DNA of 64,000 nucleotides from an uncultured Microbulbifer sp. (GCF_947498635.1 NZ_CANMKV010000012.1:51810-115809); one strand, 5' to 3'; positions 21,497 to 32,696 are shown, counted from the stretch's first letter. Notes: generated from the letters alone by a model not told the origin. Made by a program: numbers and translations.

Positions 21497-22357
21497 ATGG
21501 CAGGCGGAAAAGAAGTACGCACAAAAATTGCCAGCATCAAGAGCACGCAGAAAATTACTGCCGCAATGGAAATGGTTGCAGCCAGTAAAATGCGCAGAGC
21601 TCAGGATCGCATGGCACTGGGGCGTCCCTACGCCCAGCGCATACGCGCAGTGATCGGCCACGTCGCCAACGCTTCGGCCGAGTACCAGCATATTTACCTG
21701 CAGGAGCGCGAGGCCAAGCGGGTCGGTTTTATTCTGGTATCCACTGACCGCGGACTCTGTGGTGGCTTGAACGTCAATATGTTCAAGGCAGCCATTCGCG
21801 AGATGCAGGCGTGGTCCAATAAAGGCGCCGACGTCGAAGTCTGCGCGGTAGGTAACAAGGCGGCCAGTTTCTTTAACGCCATCGGCAGCAAGGTTGTCGC
21901 AGCGGTTCGCGACCTGGGCGATGCGCCCCAGGCCAACAAGCTGATTGGCTCAGTAAAAGTAATGCTGGACCGTTACGCGGAAGGCGATATCGATCGCCTG
22001 TTCCTGGTATCCAGTGAGTTTATCAACACCATGTCGCAGAAGCCGCGGGTCGAGCAATTGCTGCCGCTGCCGAAGGACGAAGATGAAAAACTCATGCACG
22101 AGTGGGACTACCTCTACGAGCCGGATCCGGTTGAATTGCTGGATGGGTTGCTGGCTCGCTATATCGAGTCCCAGGTATACCAGGCAGTAGTTGAAAACAA
22201 AGCCTGTGAGCAGGCGGCGCGTATGATCGCGATGAAGAGCGCCACCGATAATGCCGGTGAGCTGATCGATCAGTTGCAGCTTGTCTACAACAAGGCGCGT
22301 CAGGCGGCCATTACCCAGGAGCTGTCCGAAATTGTCGGCGGCGCGGCGGCGGTTTAA
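21497..22357 (+). CDS. atpG: F1Fo ATP synthase subunit gamma
   Basis: The central rotor shaft. The 286-residue product begins [20 protein letters not shown], a conserved N-terminal helix, and has [19 protein letters not shown] and the C-terminal helix [21 protein letters not shown]. All are typical. Confidence 0.98.
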   Translation: MAGGKEVRTKIASIKSTQKITAAMEMVAASKMRRAQDRMALGRPYAQRIRAVIGHVANASAEYQHIYLQEREAKRVGFILVSTDRGLCGGLNVNMFKAAIREMQAWSNKGADVEVCAVGNKAASFFNAIGSKVVAAVRDLGDAPQANKLIGSVKVMLDRYAEGDIDRLFLVSSEFINTMSQKPRVEQLLPLPKDEDEKLMHEWDYLYEPDPVELLDGLLARYIESQVYQAVVENKACEQAARMIAMKSATDNAGELIDQLQLVYNKARQAAITQELSEIVGGAAAV

Positions 22358-22390
22358 TCCGCTGCCTCCAGCAGTTAATGGTCAGCCTAG

Positions 22391-23821
<1,431 letters not shown>

Positions 23822-23839
23822 GCCAGAGAGGCATATACT

Positions 23840-24259
23840 ATGGCCATGACAGTACATTGTGACATTGTCAGCGCCGAGCAGTCTCTCTTCTCCGGACTGG
23901 TGCAGATGGTGATTGTGAGTGGTATCGAAGGGGAGCTGGGTCTCTCCTACGGCCACGCACAGCTGCTCACCGCCCTGAAGCCCGGTCCGGTACGCATCAT
24001 CAAGCCCGGTGGTGAAGAGGAAGTACTGTTCGTCAGCGGTGGCTACGCCGAGGTGCAGCCAAACATGGTGACTATCCTCGCGGATGTTGCCGAGCGTGAA
24101 ATCGATGAGGATGCCGCGCAGAAGGCCCGCGAAGAAGCGGAACACGCCCTGCACAAGGCGCCGTCTGAAGTTGACTATGCGCGTATCTCTGCCCAACTGG
24201 CTGAGGCCGAAGCGCGTCTGCGTACCCTGCAGGCGATTCGCAAGGCAGCCGGTAAGTAA
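23840..24259 (+). CDS. atpC: F1Fo ATP synthase subunit epsilon
   Basis: A rotor subunit and regulator of hydrolysis. The 139-residue product has an N-terminal beta sandwich ([39 protein letters not shown]) and a C-terminal helical hairpin ending [15 protein letters not shown]. It is the last gene of the operon, followed by a terminator. Confidence 0.97.
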   Translation: MAMTVHCDIVSAEQSLFSGLVQMVIVSGIEGELGLSYGHAQLLTALKPGPVRIIKPGGEEEVLFVSGGYAEVQPNMVTILADVAEREIDEDAAQKAREEAEHALHKAPSEVDYARISAQLAEAEARLRTLQAIRKAAGK

Positions 24260-24294
24260 GCAGTTCCTACCCTTCGGTAAGAATTGTTTACGAC

Positions 24295-24320
24295 AAAAAG
24301 CAGCTTCGGCTGCTTTTTTT
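24295..24320 (+). terminator. Rho-independent terminator of the atp operon
   Basis: A stem aaaagcagc / gctgctttt with a TTCG tetraloop is followed by a run of T. It is a classic intrinsic terminator 36 bases past atpC. Confidence 0.92.
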
Positions 24321-24441
24321 ATTCCTTATAAAAATTTGTCCCCATCCCACCTTCTCTTCAATACCCGTACTGAAGCCTTTTCTATACTGTGTATTGGCTG
24401 GTTTAGCCAAATATTGTTTCCCTTTTTAGTGGCGTGGTTTT

Positions 24442-25428
24442 ATGAGTTTTATTCGCTTTTCTCAAAGGCCTCTCAGGAGTTTTACTTTCTTTCTGGCGCT
24501 TCCTTTTTTGTTTTGGCAAGTTAACGGTTATTGCCAACCCCATATTTATACGCTTGCGGAAAGATTGGTGGAGACAAAACCTTTAGTGATCCCCGGTAAT
24601 ATATTTGTATCGGGAATCTCCCCATCACCAAACCGAGTGCCAAGTCACTTGAAAGAATTTGGGTTTTATCACTCTGGCTGGGATGAAGACGATATTCCTG
24701 AAGTTGCGGATTTTTCTACTTTTGTGGATGTTTGGCACTTCGATAAAGACTTAATGGAAATTGCCAGGAAGCACGGGTTAAAAATTTGGGTGGCACTTGC
24801 GCCTATTTTTTTCAAAGATGAAGGTAAAAACAAGCAAGAGGATTATCTTGATCGATGGTATAAGGCTAGGGAATCTTTACTGCCATTCAAAGATATTATT
24901 TATGCTTTCGATCCCCTTGATGAACCGTTTCAGAGATCTTTATTGCCCGATAGAGAACTGAAATCTTACCTAGAAGAAATTAGTGATCTGCTAATAAAGG
25001 ATTTCCCCAGTGCAAAACGTGCAATTACCTTTACAAGTTATACGGTCAATAGAGCTAGATTTCAGCTGGTCGTACCTGAGAATTATAATTTATTTGGCGT
25101 TGATCATTATGTTGGAGTTTCTTTTCAGAATGAAATTGTGGAAAGATTAATAAATAAAACTCAGCATCTTGATGCTAAATATTATTTGATCCCAAGGGCA
25201 TTTAAAACAACGAATAGTTATTACGGGTTTTTATTACATAGTGAGTTGGTGATGAGGGCGAGGCAAGCCTATGACTTCGCAATTTCTAATCCTAAAGTAG
25301 AAGTGATTTTTCCATTTCAGTGGAGGGATTTTTTGGGGGGTGGCGAGGATTATATCGGAGTTGGAAGTATCCCAGAGCTACGCCGTGAATATAAAAAAAT
25401 CGGAAGTGCTATCACTAAAGACAGGTAA
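24442..25428 (+). CDS. Exported glycoside-hydrolase-like protein, function unknown
   Basis: A 328-residue protein with a hydrophobic N-terminal signal segment (FTFFLALPFLFWQVNGYCQ), so it is probably exported. The rest alternates predicted strands and helices as in a TIM barrel: KIWVALAPIFF near residue 114, YAFDPLDEP near 154-162, GVDHYVG near 219 and VIFPFQWRD near 288. The DEP after a strand resembles the acid/base position of clan A glycosidases, but this is inference and I do not recognise a named family. The base composition is clearly AT-richer than the atp genes before it. A VOC gene follows after five bases and is probably coupled. Likely horizontally acquired. Confidence 0.7.
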   Translation: MSFIRFSQRPLRSFTFFLALPFLFWQVNGYCQPHIYTLAERLVETKPLVIPGNIFVSGISPSPNRVPSHLKEFGFYHSGWDEDDIPEVADFSTFVDVWHFDKDLMEIARKHGLKIWVALAPIFFKDEGKNKQEDYLDRWYKARESLLPFKDIIYAFDPLDEPFQRSLLPDRELKSYLEEISDLLIKDFPSAKRAITFTSYTVNRARFQLVVPENYNLFGVDHYVGVSFQNEIVERLINKTQHLDAKYYLIPRAFKTTNSYYGFLLHSELVMRARQAYDFAISNPKVEVIFPFQWRDFLGGGEDYIGVGSIPELRREYKKIGSAITKDR

Positions 25429-25433
25429 TAATT

Positions 25434-25883
25434 TTGCCATTTGAACTGGTAGTTAAAAATCCTGATCATGTGACTGTAGTTGTCACTAATCTTACAGAGA
25501 GTCAAAATTTTTTTGGGCTGTTGGGTTTCGAACTTAAGATTAGCGAGCGGATCTCTGGGGATAAAATGTCCGAATATCTGGCTATAAAGGACATGGAAGC
25601 CGATCATCTGACCATGGTTTTAAAGGAATCTGAGCCAAGATTTGAAATACAGCTTTTGCACTTTCGAAAACCCAAAATCAATTCTGATCCTGAAATAATT
25701 AATCTGGCAAGACCTGGATATAACCATCTCTGCTTCAGGGTGGATAATATTGAACTATCTATAAATCACTTACGGAAAAATGGTGTGCGTATTCGCAGTC
25801 CTATTCTTGAGTATCTAAATAGAAAACTGGTGTACATTGAAGGTCCGGAATTTATTACCGTAGAATTATCGGAGTGGCTTTGA
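25434..25883 (+). CDS. VOC family (glyoxalase/dioxygenase superfamily) protein
   Basis: 149 residues with paired beta-alpha-beta-beta-beta modules: NPDHVTVVVTNLTESQNFFG with a first His ligand, RFEIQLLHF, YNHLCFRVDNIELSINHLRK with a second His, and FITVELSEWL with the terminal Glu. The His/Glu pattern fits a metal-binding vicinal oxygen chelate enzyme. The substrate cannot be read from the sequence. The start is a TTG five bases past the preceding stop codon, and both genes share the AT-rich composition, so they look like one transferred unit. Confidence 0.78.
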   Translation: MPFELVVKNPDHVTVVVTNLTESQNFFGLLGFELKISERISGDKMSEYLAIKDMEADHLTMVLKESEPRFEIQLLHFRKPKINSDPEIINLARPGYNHLCFRVDNIELSINHLRKNGVRIRSPILEYLNRKLVYIEGPEFITVELSEWL

Positions 25884-26026
25884 GCTAATTCTATCAAATA
25901 CGCTGCCTCTATGTTTATATGTTTTTTTCATTTAAAAATATCCTGAAACATTGGTTGGCATGAAAAACCCTCGAAAAACGCCACGGTTGCCATAGACTAT
26001 GTGCTCCAATTTTCAGGGAGAGAATC

Positions 26027-26659
26027 ATGTCCGATAATTTGATTTTATATACCAACCCGCAGTCTCGTGGATGCATAGTACGTTGGATGCTGGAGGAGTT
26101 GGGAGTACCGTATCGCACCGAGGTGCTCGAGTACGGCGAAGCGATGAAAGCCGCTGACTATTTATCGCTAAATCCAATGGGCAAGGTACCCACTTTGGTT
26201 CATGAAGAGCGCATTATTACTGAATGTGCGGCGATTTGCGTTTATCTAGCGGAGGTATTTGCAGATTCCGATTTGGCCCCAAAAAGTGATGATGAGAGAG
26301 CAAGGTACTACCGCTGGATGTTTTTTGCAGCAGGACCGATGGAATCGGCGATAGTGAATAAAAATATCTTTGGTGAAGACGCTGGCAAAGATAAGCAAGA
26401 AATGCTGGGTTACGGGACCTACCAACTGGCACTGGATGCTCTCTCCAGCGTGATTAAATCCAGTGCTTATATTGTAGGTGACCGGTTTACTGCCGCCGAT
26501 GTATACATCGGCGCTCAGCTTGGCTGGGGCTTACAGTTTGGCACGATCGAAAAGCGTGAAGAGTTCCAGGAGTATGTTTCTCGCTTGTCTCAGCGGGAGG
26601 CCTTCCAGCGTGCTCATGCCCTGGATCAAGCCCTTTTGAAAGAGGTTGATGAGGCGTAG
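26027..26659 (+). CDS. Glutathione S-transferase family protein
   Basis: A 210-residue cytosolic transferase. The N-terminal thioredoxin-like domain begins LILYTNPQSRGCIVRWMLEE with Ser/Arg in the active-site turn, then NPMGKVPTLV (cis-Pro) and ERIITECAAICVYLAE with the glutathione gamma-Glu-binding Glu. The helical C-terminal domain has DRFTAADVYIGAQL, the N-capping box of the family. GGGAGA upstream is a good ribosome binding site, and a terminator follows. Composition returns to that of the core genes. Confidence 0.9.
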   Translation: MSDNLILYTNPQSRGCIVRWMLEELGVPYRTEVLEYGEAMKAADYLSLNPMGKVPTLVHEERIITECAAICVYLAEVFADSDLAPKSDDERARYYRWMFFAAGPMESAIVNKNIFGEDAGKDKQEMLGYGTYQLALDALSSVIKSSAYIVGDRFTAADVYIGAQLGWGLQFGTIEKREEFQEYVSRLSQREAFQRAHALDQALLKEVDEA

Positions 26660-26684
26660 TCGAACCTCTCTCTGACGCCATCCC

Positions 26685-26710
26685 AAGGCCCTGTTTTACA
26701 GGGCTTTTTT
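26685..26710 (+). terminator. Rho-independent terminator after the GST gene
   Basis: A stem gccctg / cagggc with a short T-rich loop is followed by TTTTTT. Confidence 0.85.
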
Positions 26711-26805
26711 ATTCTTGGGGTGTACTGGAATCGAAGCAGCTATTCTGGTTGTAACGGCAAAATTGTCTTCAATTTGATGTGGATACTTCCAGTTTATTGC
26801 ACTGA

Positions 26806-27600
26806 ATGAGTAGTGATAGCGACCGACCAAAAAGCGAACGGGCAGTCCTGCGTGAGCAAATGGATGCCAGCCTGCATGAGTATGAGCGCGAAAGCCGCTC
26901 GCTCTTGCTGTCATCGATTGCTGCGGGGCTGGAGATCGGCTTTAGCTTTTTCCTGATGGTGGTGCTGTTTAGCCATTTTCATGAGTTGTTAGAAAAGTCC
27001 ACCTTGCACTTGGTGCTATCACTGAGTTATCCCATCGGATTTATCCTCGTTATTATTGGGCGTACCGATCTTTTTACCGAGCACACAACACTGGCAATTC
27101 TTCCGGTGGTCGACGGTAGACAGCGTATTCGGGACTTGGGGCGTATCTGGGGCTTAATCTACCTGGGTAATATGATAGGCGCTTTTGTGTTCGCCCTAAT
27201 ATTGGTGAGCTATGCGTTAGTTAGTCAGAATATTGTGCCGTCAGGATTTGATTATTACGGGCAGAAGTTAATTGATGATAACAATAGCGCACTATTTCTC
27301 GGCGCGGTTCTCGCCGGTTGGTTAATGGGGCTACTGGGTTGGTTGGTTTCATCGAGTACGGATACTATTGGCCGAATTACAGTCATCACCGTGGTGACGT
27401 TTGTTATTGGTTTCGGTGGTTTACCTCACTGTGTTGCCGGCGCGGTGGCAATTTTTAGTGCCTGGATCGGCGGCGATGCTGGTGTGGGGTTGCTTGAGGT
27501 GATTCGTTTTCAGGTTATTGCCACCCTGGGTAATACGATTGGAGGGGCGGTGTTCGTAGGCTTGTTAAAGTATGGATATATCACCAATAACCTGCCTTGA
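26806..27600 (+). CDS. Formate/nitrite transporter (FNT) family membrane protein
   Basis: A 264-residue protein with six hydrophobic segments after a charged N-terminal region of about 35 residues (ERAVLREQMDASLHEYERES). The family features are the half-helix TDLFTEHTTLAILPV and the central-pore His in GFGGLPHCVAGAVA. The long charged N-terminus resembles the YfdC-like branch more than FocA or NirC, so the substrate (a small monovalent anion) is uncertain. Convergent with the amidohydrolase gene. Confidence 0.85.
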   Translation: MSSDSDRPKSERAVLREQMDASLHEYERESRSLLLSSIAAGLEIGFSFFLMVVLFSHFHELLEKSTLHLVLSLSYPIGFILVIIGRTDLFTEHTTLAILPVVDGRQRIRDLGRIWGLIYLGNMIGAFVFALILVSYALVSQNIVPSGFDYYGQKLIDDNNSALFLGAVLAGWLMGLLGWLVSSSTDTIGRITVITVVTFVIGFGGLPHCVAGAVAIFSAWIGGDAGVGLLEVIRFQVIATLGNTIGGAVFVGLLKYGYITNNLP

Positions 27601-27687
27601 TGGAATGGCGCTGTAGAGCGTGTTTTTTCAGAGGACATTATCGATATTGTATCGCTTTGGCCTCCTGGTGGTTGAGCATCTTGGAAG

Positions 27688-27716
27688 TTGTGCCCGGCGA
27701 TAACCACCGGGCACAA
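27688..27716. terminator. Hairpin between convergent FNT and amidohydrolase genes
   Basis: The 10-bp perfect stem ttgtgcccgg / ccgggcacaa with a nine-base loop lies between the two stop codons. It could act on both transcripts, though T-runs are short. Confidence 0.65.
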
Positions 27717-27746
27717 AGCTTGCTAGCTATATTGTGTAAGAGGCGC

Positions 27747-30700
27747 TTAGTGCACCCAGTGGTGGCGTTGCATTTTCTCTTGCACCGCTTCTGCCGTGGG
27801 TGCTGGCATTGCACTGATAGGCAGGCGTTCGTGGAAGAATGCCATTCGCTCGCCGGCACCTAACTCATTCATGGTTTCTGCTTCGAACACGCGGCCATTG
27901 ATCACCGTGTAGGTGATATTTTCGGATTGGCGCAGGTTATCCAACGGATTGCCATCTACCACGATCAGGTCTGCCAGTTTGCCGGCCTCGATACTGCCGA
28001 TATCACCATCCATGCCCAGGTAGCGTGCACCGTCGATGGTGCCGGCGCGGAAGGCCTCCCAGGGGGTAAAGCCGCCCTGCTCCATCATCCACATTTCCCA
28101 GTGCGCTCCCAGGCCTTCACGCTGGCCGTGGGCACCGATATGCACGGTAACGCCCTCGTCGCGTAGCTGCTTGGCCTGGCGCGCGACGTTGAAGTGGTTG
28201 TAGTGGGCATCCGGCGCCGTGGGGCGGCGGATGGAACGGGGATTGACGATAAAGTCGGGAGTAAAGCGGGTCAGGCGTTCGTTTTTCCACACTTCGGTGC
28301 GGTCATACCAGTATTCCTCACCCCAGAGACCGCCGTAGGCCACCACGAAGGTTGGGGTATAACCTACCTGGGTCTGGCTCCACAATTGCTCCACATCGCC
28401 GTAGACATTGGCGATGGGTAGGGAGTGCTCAATACCGGTGTGCCCATCCACAATCATATTCATATTGTGCTGGTACTTACCGCCACCCTCGGGCACCACC
28501 ATAATACCGGCCTCGCGGGCCGCTTGTAGTACCTGTTGACGCTGATCGCGGCGGGGCTGGTTGTAGCTTTTTACCGAGATAGCACCCATTTCCTTGAGGC
28601 GATTTACGTGAAACTGGGCATCCTCCAGGGAGTTGATCTTGGCTTTGTAGCCTGGGCCCTTGGCGCCATAGAGGATGGTGCCGGTGGAGAAGATGCGCGG
28701 TCCGGTAATCAGGCCGGCTTTCTGCATTTCTGCCGCGGAAAAAATCTCACTGCTGTCATTGGAGGGGTCGTGAATCGTGGTTACCCCGAACGCCAGGCTG
28801 GAGAACAGGTTCCAGTTTTGTTGCGGGATAATTTCCTCGCGGCCTTGGGCACCGTGGGCATGGGCGTCGATCAGGCCCGGCAGCACAGTTTTTCCAGTCA
28901 CGTCGATGCGTTTCGCCTCTGTGGGGATTTTTACCTCGGCAGCGGGGCCCACTGCCACAATACGGTTGCCGCGAAACAGAACCACACCGTCTTCGATAAT
29001 TTCTCGGTTATTCTCAGCATCGCGCATAGTGACAACCCTGCCACCGGTCAGGGCGACCAGTCCCGCTTGGTTGTCAAACTGCTGTTCAAAACTCAGATCA
29101 ACTCCTTCGGAAACCGTATCCGATAGCTCCTCGGGTGCGCCGCTGATAAAACTGAAGGCGTCTTTCAATTCGCGCTCGAATAGCTTCGGTCCATGGGCCC
29201 AGCCCAGAGCATGGCTATCCACTGACCAATGCAGGTTTTCCCCCGCGTGTTTGGATACCTGGGTAACTTTGACGGCCTTGCTGTCGGGACCTATCCCCTC
29301 GGACTTGCCGGTGTGCATAAAGGGTGCGACATAGGCTTTGAAGTCTTGGGTAAAGGCGATCCACCTGCCGTCTGGAGAGAGACGGAAAGAGGTAATTTCG
29401 GCGCCGTGCAGATGCTCGCGCTCGTCCTTGCCTTCCAGATTGGTACTCTTCAGCACACGCTTGCCGCCGTCGGCAGGCTCATATACGGAGAAATAAATAC
29501 GTTCACCGGTAGCACCGAAGTGAGGCTCATAACCGGATTTCACCACCCGGCGCTGCCAGTCACCACCGGCGTCTGCCAGGTAGATACCCGGCTCCAGGGA
29601 GTACTCGGGACTGAGCAGGTAGCCGCCAGTAAAGCGACGGTAAGCCACGGTGTCGCCGCTGGGGGAGAAAGCGGGCTCCACATACAGGCCTGGTTGCTTG
29701 GTGATGTTCTTGCCGCGACCGCTGCGGGCGGAAACCACACGCACATGGCCGAGCTTTTGATCGTCCCAGGTGACATAGGTGATCTCGCGGCCATCGCGAG
29801 ACCAGCTGGGATAGAACTCAAAGTGATCGTTTTGGCGGGTCAGGCGGCGGCGCTCGCCGCTGTCGATATCCTGGATATAAATCTTGCCCAGGGCCTGGAA
29901 AGCCACCTGTTGGCCGTTGGGGGACTTTTGCGCCCAGCGAATCATCCTCACGTCGAAGGTTTCCGGGGCCACTTCCACCGGGAAGCGCACCGCATCGGCC
30001 ACCTGCTTCTCGACTTTCACATGGGCCGCAATTGGCGCAACGCTGTCGCCGTGAACAGAGATGCGCAGGAATTTACCGCCGGTCCAAACAACCAGAGACT
30101 CGCCATCGGGCATCCAGTCGTACTGCACATAGTTACCGTGGGGGCCGAAGATTTCCTGCAGGTCTCGCTCCAGGCCCGCATAGATTGGGGTTTCCAGACC
30201 GGTATCCAGGTCTTTCAGGAACAGGGAGGTCCGGTTGTCCTGGCGGCGGATAAAGGCCAGCTTGCTGCCATCTGGGGAGGGTACCGGTGCCACTGCGCCG
30301 CCGGGGCCGGAGATAAAGGTCTCCTCTTCGCCGTCCTGCAGGTCGTAGCGATTGATGGCAAAAATCTCCTGGGTGGAGTTTTTGTTGTACTGCCAAACCG
30401 TACCCGGGGTGGTGTCGATGGAGTAGTAAACGTAGCGACCATCGGGGGAGAAGGCCGGATCGGCGATGTTCTTCTGGGCAATATCGCCACCGATACGCTC
30501 TTTGAGCTGGCGTCCTTCGCCACCACCGTAATGGTACATCCAGATCTCGCCGGCGGGGATACTGCGCCCGGACATAAAGCCTTTGCGCGCCACCAAATAC
30601 TGGCCATCTGGACTCCAATTGGGCGAGTGCAGCAGGTTTTCTTTTTCGGTGGTGAGCTGACGCAGGTTCTCCCCGTTACTGTCCATCAGCCAGATATTGT

Positions 30701-31088
30701 CGGCGCCATCGCGATCGCTGATAAATACGATAGTCTCGCCGTCCGGGCTGAAGCGCGGCTGCATATTCCAGGCGATTTCATTGGTCAGGGCCACCGCCTC
30801 ACCGCCGCTTACCGGCACCGTGTAGAGATCGCCGAGCATATCGAACAGAATGGTTTTACCGTCTGGGCTGATATCCAGGTTACTCCAGGTAGTCTCGCGG
30901 GTATCGAGCTGGATCGGTTTGAATTCATAGGGTGGCTTGTTGATATCCCAGGATTGCTCTTCCTTCTTCTCTTCTACAGCTTCCTGTTCCCGATTGGTTT
31001 CTGCTGCCACTGTCATAGGCAGAGACAGCACCAGGGCTGCGAGTACCAGCAGATGGCGCCGCGGTTTTTGTTGCGCGTTTGTGTTCAT
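27747..31088 (-). CDS. Exported TolB-propeller amidohydrolase
   Basis: A very large (1113-residue) two-part protein. A signal peptide (RRHLLVLAALVLSLPMTVAA) is followed by a glutamate-rich stretch, then PD40/TolB-type propeller repeats with recurrent FSPDG and WSPDG motifs up to about residue 690. The C-terminal part is an amidohydrolase: LIDAHAHG (metal-binding HxH near residue 743), EHSLP, HIGAHGQREGLGAHWEM near 986, and the closing GSIEAGKLADLIVVDGNPLDNL. It probably hydrolyses a peptide-like or cyclic amide substrate in the periplasm, but this is inferred. I chose the ATG at 31088 for its signal peptide and the GGAGGG upstream; a GTG at 31130 is further out. Confidence 0.88.
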   Translation of the reverse strand: MNTNAQQKPRRHLLVLAALVLSLPMTVAAETNREQEAVEEKKEEQSWDINKPPYEFKPIQLDTRETTWSNLDISPDGKTILFDMLGDLYTVPVSGGEAVALTNEIAWNMQPRFSPDGETIVFISDRDGADNIWLMDSNGENLRQLTTEKENLLHSPNWSPDGQYLVARKGFMSGRSIPAGEIWMYHYGGGEGRQLKERIGGDIAQKNIADPAFSPDGRYVYYSIDTTPGTVWQYNKNSTQEIFAINRYDLQDGEEETFISGPGGAVAPVPSPDGSKLAFIRRQDNRTSLFLKDLDTGLETPIYAGLERDLQEIFGPHGNYVQYDWMPDGESLVVWTGGKFLRISVHGDSVAPIAAHVKVEKQVADAVRFPVEVAPETFDVRMIRWAQKSPNGQQVAFQALGKIYIQDIDSGERRRLTRQNDHFEFYPSWSRDGREITYVTWDDQKLGHVRVVSARSGRGKNITKQPGLYVEPAFSPSGDTVAYRRFTGGYLLSPEYSLEPGIYLADAGGDWQRRVVKSGYEPHFGATGERIYFSVYEPADGGKRVLKSTNLEGKDEREHLHGAEITSFRLSPDGRWIAFTQDFKAYVAPFMHTGKSEGIGPDSKAVKVTQVSKHAGENLHWSVDSHALGWAHGPKLFERELKDAFSFISGAPEELSDTVSEGVDLSFEQQFDNQAGLVALTGGRVVTMRDAENNREIIEDGVVLFRGNRIVAVGPAAEVKIPTEAKRIDVTGKTVLPGLIDAHAHGAQGREEIIPQQNWNLFSSLAFGVTTIHDPSNDSSEIFSAAEMQKAGLITGPRIFSTGTILYGAKGPGYKAKINSLEDAQFHVNRLKEMGAISVKSYNQPRRDQRQQVLQAAREAGIMVVPEGGGKYQHNMNMIVDGHTGIEHSLPIANVYGDVEQLWSQTQVGYTPTFVVAYGGLWGEEYWYDRTEVWKNERLTRFTPDFIVNPRSIRRPTAPDAHYNHFNVARQAKQLRDEGVTVHIGAHGQREGLGAHWEMWMMEQGGFTPWEAFRAGTIDGARYLGMDGDIGSIEAGKLADLIVVDGNPLDNLRQSENITYTVINGRVFEAETMNELGAGERMAFFHERLPISAMPAPTAEAVQEKMQRHHWVH

Positions 31089-31303
31089 AGACAATTTCCC
31101 TCCACCGCACTTTTTTGCGGTGGCTTTCACTGTTCTGTTGTTGTGGGCTGCTTATGGGTTTACAGGAGGGTAAATTACCGGGATCAGAGCCCGGCGGCAA
31201 TCACAATGGGTTGGGCGACAAGCTGTTACGTTGGGTTGAGTTAGCGCAGCCTAGTGGCCACAATGTTCCCAAATTAGAGATTTTAGAGAGATTTCAAACC
31301 AAT

Positions 31304-32665
31304 ATGACTATCGACGTTGTGATTCTGGCCGCGGGCAAAGGCTCTCGCATGCGCTCCGACCTGCCCAAAGTGCTGCACCCGATTGGCGGAATTCCCATGT
31401 TGGGGCACGTGATTGATACGGCGCGGCAACTACAGGGCGTTGAAATCACCGTGGTGATTGGCCACGGCGCCGAGCAGGTGCGCGAACGCTTTGCCGATAG
31501 TGGTGTGAAATTTGTGGAGCAGACCGAACAGCTGGGTACCGGCCACGCTGTGGCCCAGGCGATTCCACAATTCCGCGAGGGCGCCACAGTGCTGGTGCTC
31601 TATGGCGATGTGCCTCTGGTCAGAGCGGGTACTTTGCAGTCCCTGCTGTCGGCGGCGGATCACGGCCCCGCCCTGCTCTCGGTGGAAATGGCTAATCCGG
31701 CTGGGTATGGGCGCATAGTGCGTGATGATACGGGCCGTGTGGAAGCCATTGTGGAAGAGAAGGATGCGGATGCCGATACGCTGGCTATCCGCGAGGTGAA
31801 TACCGGCATTCTGGCGGCGCCGGCGGATCTGTTGTCGCGCTGGTTGCCGGAGTTGTCTTGTGATAACGCCCAGGGCGAATACTATCTCACCGATGTCATT
31901 GCCCGCTCGGTCCAGGAGGGGATCGCGGTGACCGGGGAGCGCGCCAGCGATACCCTGGAAGTGGCCGGCGTGAACAGCCGTGCCCAGCAGGCGCAGATGG
32001 AGCGCGCCCTACAGCATACCCGTGCCGTAGCACTGATGAATGCCGGTGTCACTTTGCTCGATCCGGCGCGCATTGACATCCGCGGTAGCCTCGAATGCGA
32101 CACCGATGTCTCCATTGATATTAATTGTATCTTTGAGGGAAGTGTCATCCTGGGTAAGGGGGTGCAAATAGGTCCGAACTGTTTGCTAAAAAACTGCCGT
32201 TTGGCGGATGGCACTCGTGTGGAGGCCAACTCTGTCATTGAAGGCGCCGAGATAGGCGAAGCCTGTAGCGTGGGTCCCTTCGCACGCCTGCGCCCAGGTA
32301 CCGAGCTGGCGAATGGCGCCAAGGTGGGTAATTTTGTCGAAACGAAAAATGCCAAAGTGGGGATCGGCAGTAAGATCAACCACCTCTCCTATGTCGGTGA
32401 TTCAGTCCTGGGGAAATCAGTGAATATCGGTGCCGGTACTATCACCTGCAATTACGATGGTGTGAATAAATCGCTCACTGAAATCGGCAACGGCGCATTT
32501 ATTGGTTCCAATACCGCCCTGGTGGCACCGGTCAAAGTGGGCAGTGGCGCCACAGTCGGCGCGGGTTCCACAATTACTCGCGAAGTGGGCAGCGAGGAGC
32601 TGGCGGTAGCACGTGGCAAGCAGCGCAATATCACCGGCTGGGAGCGCCCCTTAAAGCGGAATTAA
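31304..32665 (+). CDS. glmU: Bifunctional GlcN-1-P acetyltransferase / GlcNAc-1-P uridyltransferase
   Basis: Catalyses the last two steps to UDP-GlcNAc. The N-terminal pyrophosphorylase domain begins VVILAAGKGSRMRSDLPKVL; the C-terminal domain is a left-handed beta helix with hexapeptide repeats (for example VILGKGVQIGPNCLLKNC) and the acetyl-CoA region INHLSYVGDSVLGKSVNIGA. The ATG at 31304 gives 453 residues, the normal size; the open frame to 31115 is not family-like. glmS, the earlier step, lies 4.4 kb downstream. Confidence 0.98.
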   Translation: MTIDVVILAAGKGSRMRSDLPKVLHPIGGIPMLGHVIDTARQLQGVEITVVIGHGAEQVRERFADSGVKFVEQTEQLGTGHAVAQAIPQFREGATVLVLYGDVPLVRAGTLQSLLSAADHGPALLSVEMANPAGYGRIVRDDTGRVEAIVEEKDADADTLAIREVNTGILAAPADLLSRWLPELSCDNAQGEYYLTDVIARSVQEGIAVTGERASDTLEVAGVNSRAQQAQMERALQHTRAVALMNAGVTLLDPARIDIRGSLECDTDVSIDINCIFEGSVILGKGVQIGPNCLLKNCRLADGTRVEANSVIEGAEIGEACSVGPFARLRPGTELANGAKVGNFVETKNAKVGIGSKINHLSYVGDSVLGKSVNIGAGTITCNYDGVNKSLTEIGNGAFIGSNTALVAPVKVGSGATVGAGSTITREVGSEELAVARGKQRNITGWERPLKRN

Positions 32666-32671
32666 TTTTCG

Positions 32672-32696
32672 TTTTCCACGGACTCTCGCTGGAAAA
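32672..32696 (+). other. Inverted repeat downstream of glmU
   Basis: The arms ttttcca (32672-32678) and tggaaaa (32690-32696) form a short hairpin just after the glmU stop codon. It is a possible weak terminator before the pdh operon. Confidence 0.3.

Noticed and set aside
19822..21546. A long minus-strand open frame (574 codons) overlapping atpA
   Set aside because: It is the exact antisense of strongly coding atpA. Its translation has no family features and is rich in residues expected from reverse reading of biased codons. The same applies to the 536-codon frame opposite atpD (22586-24196).
28604..28619. A parS-like sequence (tttacgtgaaact) in the amidohydrolase gene
   Set aside because: It has several mismatches to the 16-bp palindrome seen twice in recF and is not symmetrical.
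29229..31244. A 671-codon plus-strand frame opposite the amidohydrolase gene
   Set aside because: It mirrors codon bias of the minus-strand gene, whose product has a signal peptide, propeller repeats and metal-binding motifs, while the plus-strand translation has none. It also overlaps the divergent promoter region.
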